Source of the DNA: CAZDCZ01 sp964504155
Lineage (GTDB): Bacteria > Bacteroidota > Bacteroidia > Bacteroidales > UBA12077
Reading direction: 5' to 3'
DNA length: 9,163 bases
NCBI GenBank assembly: GCA_964504155.1
Contig: CAZDCZ010000099.1
Location: 1-9,163 of the forward strand
This document shows, one piece after another, positions 5,592-9,163 of this stretch (position 1 is the stretch's first letter; each line of letters begins with the position of its first letter). The notes beneath the pieces are model-generated. The model ran no database searches. It saw only the letters and a list, made by a program, of their open reading frames with translations, and was not told the DNA's origin. The translations under genes were made by a program, and so were the position numbers.

Positions 5592-7508
5592 ATGAATTTT
5601 TTTAATCCCATATTAATCATATTATTACTTAGTATTAGTAATAATGTTTTTGCATATTCTGTAGAAGCTATACCCGATACTATATATCTCGAAAAGGTTG
5701 TTGTTTCAACAAATCGTTTGGTAAATTTCTCTACCGGATCAAAAGTTATGCTGATTGATAAGGGTAAATTAGAATTATATTCATCACAATCAATAGATAA
5801 AATTTTATTTGAGCAAAGTATTCTAGATATAAAATCGTACGGAGTGGGAGGTTTGTCAACTGTTTCGATGCGAGGAGCAGGATCGGGACATACTGCTGTA
5901 TTATGGAATGGTTTTAATTTGCAAGATCCGATGAATGGGGGAGTTAATCTGTCGTTAATTCCGGCAAGTTTTGTCGACAATATTCAGATGCAGTATGGTG
6001 GAAACGGAGCTTTGTTTGGTGGAGGTGCTGTAGGAGGAATAATTTATTTGAATAATTTGAACCAATTTAATCAAGGAGTGCATACATCAATATATCAGAG
6101 TATTGGTAGTTATAGTAATTATTATTCCGGTGTGAATATCGATTATTCTAGTTTTAAAATGGTTTCGTCGGTACGTATATTTAGAAAGAAATCGAAAAAT
6201 AATTTTTTATATAAAAATTATGCCCAATTCGGGAGTCCGGTTGAAGAACTCGATAATGCCAAATTATTTAGATATGGTTTATTGCAAACTAATAGTATAA
6301 AACTAACAAAGAAACAAACACTGGAAACTCGTTTTTGGTATCAGAATTCCGATAAAGAGATTCAAGCTATGATGACAAATATCGGGGGTAACGAGTCTCA
6401 GAATGATGAGTTTTATAGAATTAATGTTAATTGGCAGTATAATAATGATATGCAAACTTATAAGGCTAATATTGCTTTTTTTGATAATAGAAATATTTAT
6501 AATAATCCGGGAATAAATCAAATTACAAATAATAATGCAGTTTCTACTTTAGGCGAGTTAGAATCGAAATATCGTATCGGAAACAATCATATAGTTAATA
6601 TCGGAGTACATGGTGTAATTGAATCGGCAAGGTCTGAATTTTATGGAGCTAGGAAAAAACGAGACAGAATATCCTTATTTTCTTCGTATAAGTTTTTTAA
6701 TAATAGTAATTCTCTTGCCTCAGTTATAAGTTTTCGTAAAGAAATTGTAAATAACAAAATAAATCCGTTTACTTTTTCTATTGGTGTACGAGGAAATATC
6801 TTTAATAATATAAGTTTGAATGCGAATTTATCAAAATCGTATCGTTTGCCTACTTTTAACGAATTATACTGGGGTGCATGGGGAAATCCCGATTTAAAAC
6901 CGGAAAAAGGGTATTCCGAAGATATAGGAATTTCTTATTCTAAAGATTATAAAAATTCAAAATTGCTGTATAATATTTCTTGTTTCAATACTAATATATC
7001 AAATTGGATAATATGGTTGCCCGAGGGTAATATTTGGACTCCGGAAAATAAAAAAGAAGTGTGGTCGCGTGGAGTAGAATCGGAACTTAAGTATCTATAT
7101 GAAATTCGAAAAATTAATGGTAATTTTAATTTAAGTTATAATTATACTAAAACCACCAATAAAACAATTAACGATTTTTCGTTAAAAGGCAAACAATTGA
7201 TTTATGTTCCATTGCATAAAGTAAATTTTAATTCTGTACTTAAATATAAGTCATATTCAATTAATTATAATCAAAAATTTGTTAGTAAGAGGTTTATTAC
7301 AGAAAATAACGAAAAAGCTATTGATACTTATATTATTGCAAATGTTGGTGTAGGTAAAAAAATATTGATGAAAAATATTTTGCTCGACTTAAATTTTTCT
7401 ATTAATAATATTTTTAATGTTAATTACGAAATAGTGGCATGGTATGCTATGCCTCCAAGGAATTATATGCTAAATATAGTTTTTAAATATAAGAATAAAG
7501 ATAAATAA
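5592..7508 (+). CDS. btuB: BtuB-like TonB-dependent cobalamin receptor
   Basis: A TonB-dependent outer-membrane receptor of 638 residues, predicted to import cobalamins. Seen: signal peptide (1-21, ending VFA); a TonB-box-like LEKVVVST (33-40); the plug domain with SMRGAGSGHTAVLWNG (92-107), NLQDPMNGGVNLSLIPASFVDNIQMQYGG (about 109-137) and GALFGGGAVGGIIYLNN (139-155); then a beta-barrel rich in aromatic, alternating strands, including the receptor-typical SYRLPTFNELYWG and NPDLKPEKG (about 416-440). A late strand, NYMLNIVFKY, is followed by a charged tail NKDK rather than the usual terminal aromatic residue. ATG 5592 is preferred over in-frame TTG 5583 because it starts a normal signal peptide. 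The cobalamin riboswitch upstream and the BtuG-like gene downstream fix the substrate better than the sequence alone does. Size is close to the roughly 600-residue BtuB class and much shorter than SusC-type receptors. Confidence 0.93.
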   Translation: MNFFNPILIILLLSISNNVFAYSVEAIPDTIYLEKVVVSTNRLVNFSTGSKVMLIDKGKLELYSSQSIDKILFEQSILDIKSYGVGGLSTVSMRGAGSGHTAVLWNGFNLQDPMNGGVNLSLIPASFVDNIQMQYGGNGALFGGGAVGGIIYLNNLNQFNQGVHTSIYQSIGSYSNYYSGVNIDYSSFKMVSSVRIFRKKSKNNFLYKNYAQFGSPVEELDNAKLFRYGLLQTNSIKLTKKQTLETRFWYQNSDKEIQAMMTNIGGNESQNDEFYRINVNWQYNNDMQTYKANIAFFDNRNIYNNPGINQITNNNAVSTLGELESKYRIGNNHIVNIGVHGVIESARSEFYGARKKRDRISLFSSYKFFNNSNSLASVISFRKEIVNNKINPFTFSIGVRGNIFNNISLNANLSKSYRLPTFNELYWGAWGNPDLKPEKGYSEDIGISYSKDYKNSKLLYNISCFNTNISNWIIWLPEGNIWTPENKKEVWSRGVESELKYLYEIRKINGNFNLSYNYTKTTNKTINDFSLKGKQLIYVPLHKVNFNSVLKYKSYSINYNQKFVSKRFITENNEKAIDTYIIANVGVGKKILMKNILLDLNFSINNIFNVNYEIVAWYAMPPRNYMLNIVFKYKNKDK

Positions 7509-7610
7509 CAGTTTTGTGATATTGTATTGTGCAATGTTGAATTTCTGTATGTTGGTACAATTATCATGTTTTTTTAATTATAAATAATATTAACTCTAAA
7601 AAATGAAAAA
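7509..7610 (+). other. btuB-btuG intergenic spacer with a 3-codon ORF
   Basis: The gap between the two genes has no terminator hairpin and no TAnnTTTG match, so read-through from the btuB promoter is the simplest view. Just before btuG, ATG AAA AAA TGA (7603-7614) forms a three-codon ORF, and its stop overlaps the btuG start in ATGA. Ribosomes stopping there could restart on btuG. Since the duplicated ATGAAAAA motif could arise by chance in A-rich sequence, functional meaning is uncertain. Confidence 0.35.
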
Positions 7611-8711
7611 ATGAAAAAGTTAATTTTTTTTAAACTAGGTTTAATAAGTGTTGCTTTATTGATATTTGTTACATCATGCGATAATGATGATGATGATGAT
7701 GTTCTTAAAGGCAAATATGTTAAAGGAGTATTTATTTCGAATGAGGGAACTTTTGGTGTAGGTAACGGTTCTGTAAGTTTTTATAGTACTGAAGGCGATA
7801 CTGTTTCGAATAATATTTTTTCGAATATTAATAGTCGTCCTTTAGGCGATGTTGTGCAATCGGTAAGTGTATATAAAGATTATGCCTATATTGTTGTAAA
7901 TGCATCGAATAAAATAGAAGTTGTTACATATAACGATTTTGTTGAAAGTGGTGTTATTTTAGACCTTTCGCAACCACGCTATTTTGCAGGAATCAATAGT
8001 AATAAGGCTTACATAACTCAGTGGGGAGAAGATGGTGCTGTAAAAGTTGTTGATTTAAATACTTTATATGTGACAAAGAGTATAAATGTAGGTTCGGGAC
8101 CCGAAAATATAATGATAGAGGGTTCGTATGCCTATGTTGCTAATTCGGGTGGATTTGGTAGAGATACTGTTGTAAGTGTTATAGATATTAATACAGATAA
8201 GGTAGTAAAAAGTATTAATGTAGGAGATAATCCTGCTGACCTTGTTGTCGATAACGATGGAAGTATTTGGGTATTATGTCGTGGGTATATTAAATATGCT
8301 GCCGATTGGAGTATTGCATCTCAAACTTCGGGAAAGTTGGTTAAAATCAATACAAATGACAATACTGTTGAAGAAACTATTGATTTAGGAGAAACAAATC
8401 ATCCTGCATCATTAGAAATAAATAAAGATGGTAATATTTTATATTTTGGTGGAGGATATGGTTATTTGGGAATATTTACTTATAATATTCTTAATAAATC
8501 GTTGTCTGATCAAGCTTTTATAAAAAAATCTTTGTATGGTTTTAGTGTAAATCCCGACAATGGGAATATTTTTGCTTTGGAAGCTGCCACAAATTTTACC
8601 GGAAATGGTGTGTTATATAGATATAACTCCGATGGAGAAATTTTAGGTAATTACGAAGTGGGTGTTGGTCCGAATGGAGCCGGATTTAAACAAAAGAGAG
8701 AAGATTTTTAA
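7611..8711 (+). CDS. btuG: BtuG-like surface beta-propeller lipoprotein
   Basis: A 366-residue lipoprotein. The signal peptide ends in VTSC, so Cys23 would be lipidated. Directly after it comes DNDDDDD (24-30), an acidic stretch like the lipoprotein export signals that send Bacteroidota lipoproteins to the cell surface. The rest is a YncE/YVTN-like (DUF5074-type) beta-propeller. Blades show as GSVSFYS (53-59), DYAYIVVNASNKIEVV (90-105), KSINVGSGPENIMIEGSYAYVANSG (about 156-180), the parallel KSINVGDNPADLVVDNDGSIWVLCRG (about 200-225) and GKLVKINTNDNTVEETIDLG (241-260), with a closing GVGPNGAGF (351-359). BtuG of Bacteroides thetaiotaomicron is a surface seven-bladed propeller that binds cobalamin very tightly and docks on BtuB. 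Architecture, size and position after a riboswitch-controlled btuB all fit. Cobalamin-binding residues cannot be confirmed by eye, so the name rests partly on context. The gene ends before a strong terminator. Confidence 0.85.
   Translation: MKKLIFFKLGLISVALLIFVTSCDNDDDDDVLKGKYVKGVFISNEGTFGVGNGSVSFYSTEGDTVSNNIFSNINSRPLGDVVQSVSVYKDYAYIVVNASNKIEVVTYNDFVESGVILDLSQPRYFAGINSNKAYITQWGEDGAVKVVDLNTLYVTKSINVGSGPENIMIEGSYAYVANSGGFGRDTVVSVIDINTDKVVKSINVGDNPADLVVDNDGSIWVLCRGYIKYAADWSIASQTSGKLVKINTNDNTVEETIDLGETNHPASLEINKDGNILYFGGGYGYLGIFTYNILNKSLSDQAFIKKSLYGFSVNPDNGNIFALEAATNFTGNGVLYRYNSDGEILGNYEVGVGPNGAGFKQKREDF
7686..7700 (+). repeat. In-frame GAT microsatellite coding the acidic tract of BtuG
   Basis: Five tandem GAT codons encode DDDDD, preceded by GAT AAT directly after the lipidated Cys23 codon (7677-7679). 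Gain or loss of units would lengthen or shorten the acidic export signal without breaking the frame. Confidence 0.8.
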
Positions 8712-8775
8712 AAAATAAACATGATTTATTTTGAGTTTTAGTTAACCGGAATATGGTAAATTAATACTTGTAAGA

Positions 8776-8817
8776 ATGAAAAATTATATGTTTCTTTTGT
8801 TTGTGTTGTTACAATAA
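8776..8817 (+). other. 13-residue signal-peptide-like fragment downstream of btuG
   Basis: A short frame encodes MKNYMFLLFVLLQ and then stops. Its basic start and hydrophobic run look like the beginning of an exported protein with nothing behind it. It could be the remnant of a lost third gene of the operon or simply chance. The rest of 8712-8844 shows no gene. Confidence 0.15.
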
Positions 8818-8844
8818 TATTCAGAATAAAAACTGTGTTTATGT

Positions 8845-8879
8845 AAAACACCTGACTATTCTCAGTCAGGTGTTTTTTT
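8845..8879 (+). terminator. Intrinsic terminator of the btuB-btuG operon
   Basis: A perfect stem pairs AAAACACCTGAC (8845-8856) with GTCAGGTGTTTT (8865-8876) around an 8-base loop, followed by a T-run at 8873-8879. It is the strongest hairpin in the window and lies 133 bases after the btuG stop. The A-run on its left side gives U residues on the opposite strand too, so it may also stop transcripts arriving from the transposase gene. Confidence 0.92.
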
Positions 8880-8952
8880 GCATAACTCTTTAAGACAATT
8901 TATAGCATCTTATTGGATCACTTTAAAAAGTTGTGGAGAATCATTATAATTC

Positions 8953-9032
8953 GGGCTGAAAGCCCAATTTAATTTAGCCCGATGGCAACGCCTCGGGTTA
9001 GATTATAGATCATTTTGACGTCCTGAAAGGAC
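8953..9032. repeat. REP-like three-hairpin element next to its transposase
   Basis: Three hairpins lie in a row. Hairpin A is GGGCT/AGCCC (8953-8957 with 8961-8965) around GAA. Hairpin B is an imperfect palindrome: CCCGA (8978-8982), an unpaired T (8983), GGC (8984-8986), loop AAC, GCC (8990-8992), TCGGG (8993-8997). Hairpin C is GTCCT/AGGAC (9020-9024 with 9028-9032) around GAA. A and C share the core CTGAAAG with different but complementary arms. A stem with a bulged base next to a Y1 transposase gene is typical of REP/BIME sequences handled by REP-associated transposases. The GC content is well above the surroundings. The element overlaps the end of the transposase reading frame. Confidence 0.75.
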
Positions 9033-9163
9033 AACACTCCAAAGATATTTTTCGTTATAATCAATACCATATTCTTCCAAAAACATTAAATATTCTTCTT
9101 TATAACTCATCTTTTGATGATGTTTTTCCTGAAACTGAATGTATTGTTTTGTCGTGTAACGAA
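9003..9163 (-). CDS. REP-associated IS200-like (Y1) transposase, C-terminal part
   Basis: The minus strand is open from the window edge to TAA at 9003-9005, giving the last 52 residues. They include YIQFQEKHHQKMSYKEEYL, then MFLEEYGIDYNEKYLW and the tail SVVLSGRQNDL. The block with HH, then EEYLxFLxxYGIxYxEKYL, is the characteristic C-terminus of REP-associated tyrosine transposases common in Bacteroidota. These are single-strand DNA transposases with an HUH motif and a catalytic tyrosine; both residues would lie outside the window. The last residues (about VVLSGR) are encoded by hairpin C of the REP-like element, so the gene ends inside its own repeat. It is convergent with btuG. Whether the full gene is intact cannot be judged here. 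Confidence 0.85.
   Translation of the reverse strand, partial: RYTTKQYIQFQEKHHQKMSYKEEYLMFLEEYGIDYNEKYLWSVVLSGRQNDL

Noticed and set aside
5579..5980. Minus-strand open frame opposite the btuB plug domain
   Set aside because: It is antisense to the conserved plug sequence and has no recognisable motif.
6303..6521. Minus-strand isoleucine-rich open frame opposite the btuB barrel
   Set aside because: The composition simply mirrors the AAT/AAA-rich receptor codons on the other strand.
8953..9032. The hairpin cluster as a CRISPR array or tRNA
   Set aside because: The units differ in sequence and spacing, with no repeated spacer architecture and no cloverleaf; the adjacent Y1 transposase explains it as REP-like.

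Overview
The window looks like chromosomal DNA of an AT-rich member of the Bacteroidota (Bacteroidales-like). The evidence is the AT-rich codon use, several exact TAnnTTTG promoter elements with no clear Shine-Dalgarno sites, a Bacteroidota-type C69 dipeptidase, and a TonB-dependent receptor paired with an acidic-N-terminus surface lipoprotein.

Left half (159-5092), all on the minus strand. In transcription order it holds a secreted protein of unknown function, anmK (anhydro-N-acetylmuramate kinase, a cell-wall recycling enzyme) starting with GTG 2 bases after it, an iron-containing alcohol dehydrogenase of the butanol dehydrogenase/YqhD type broken by a one-base frameshift in a homopolymer, and a secreted C69-family dipeptidase ending in a clear hairpin terminator. 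The first two genes look like an operon. The dehydrogenase and the dipeptidase each have their own candidate -7 element.

Middle (5093-5591). This is a divergent intergenic region. On the plus strand it carries a Bacteroidota-type promoter that runs straight into a well-conserved cobalamin riboswitch, a downstream hairpin that can form the L5-L13 kissing interaction, and then a 17-codon leader ORF whose start codon sits directly after that hairpin.

Right half (5592-8879), plus strand. A BtuB-like TonB-dependent outer-membrane receptor is followed by a YncE/DUF5074-like beta-propeller lipoprotein that fits BtuG, the surface cobalamin-capturing partner of BtuB. A strong intrinsic terminator closes the unit. 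Together these form a compact vitamin-B12 capture operon: the riboswitch senses intracellular cobalamin, the BtuG-like lipoprotein captures the vitamin outside the cell, and BtuB imports it with TonB energy.

Right edge (8953-9163). A three-hairpin REP-like element overlaps the 3' end of a minus-strand gene whose C-terminus matches REP-associated IS200-like (Y1) transposases. Only the last 52 residues are inside the window.

The most unusual point is that the riboswitch expression platform appears to face the start codon of the leader ORF rather than that of btuB. The leader ORF and the btuB signal peptide share an in-frame near-repeat.
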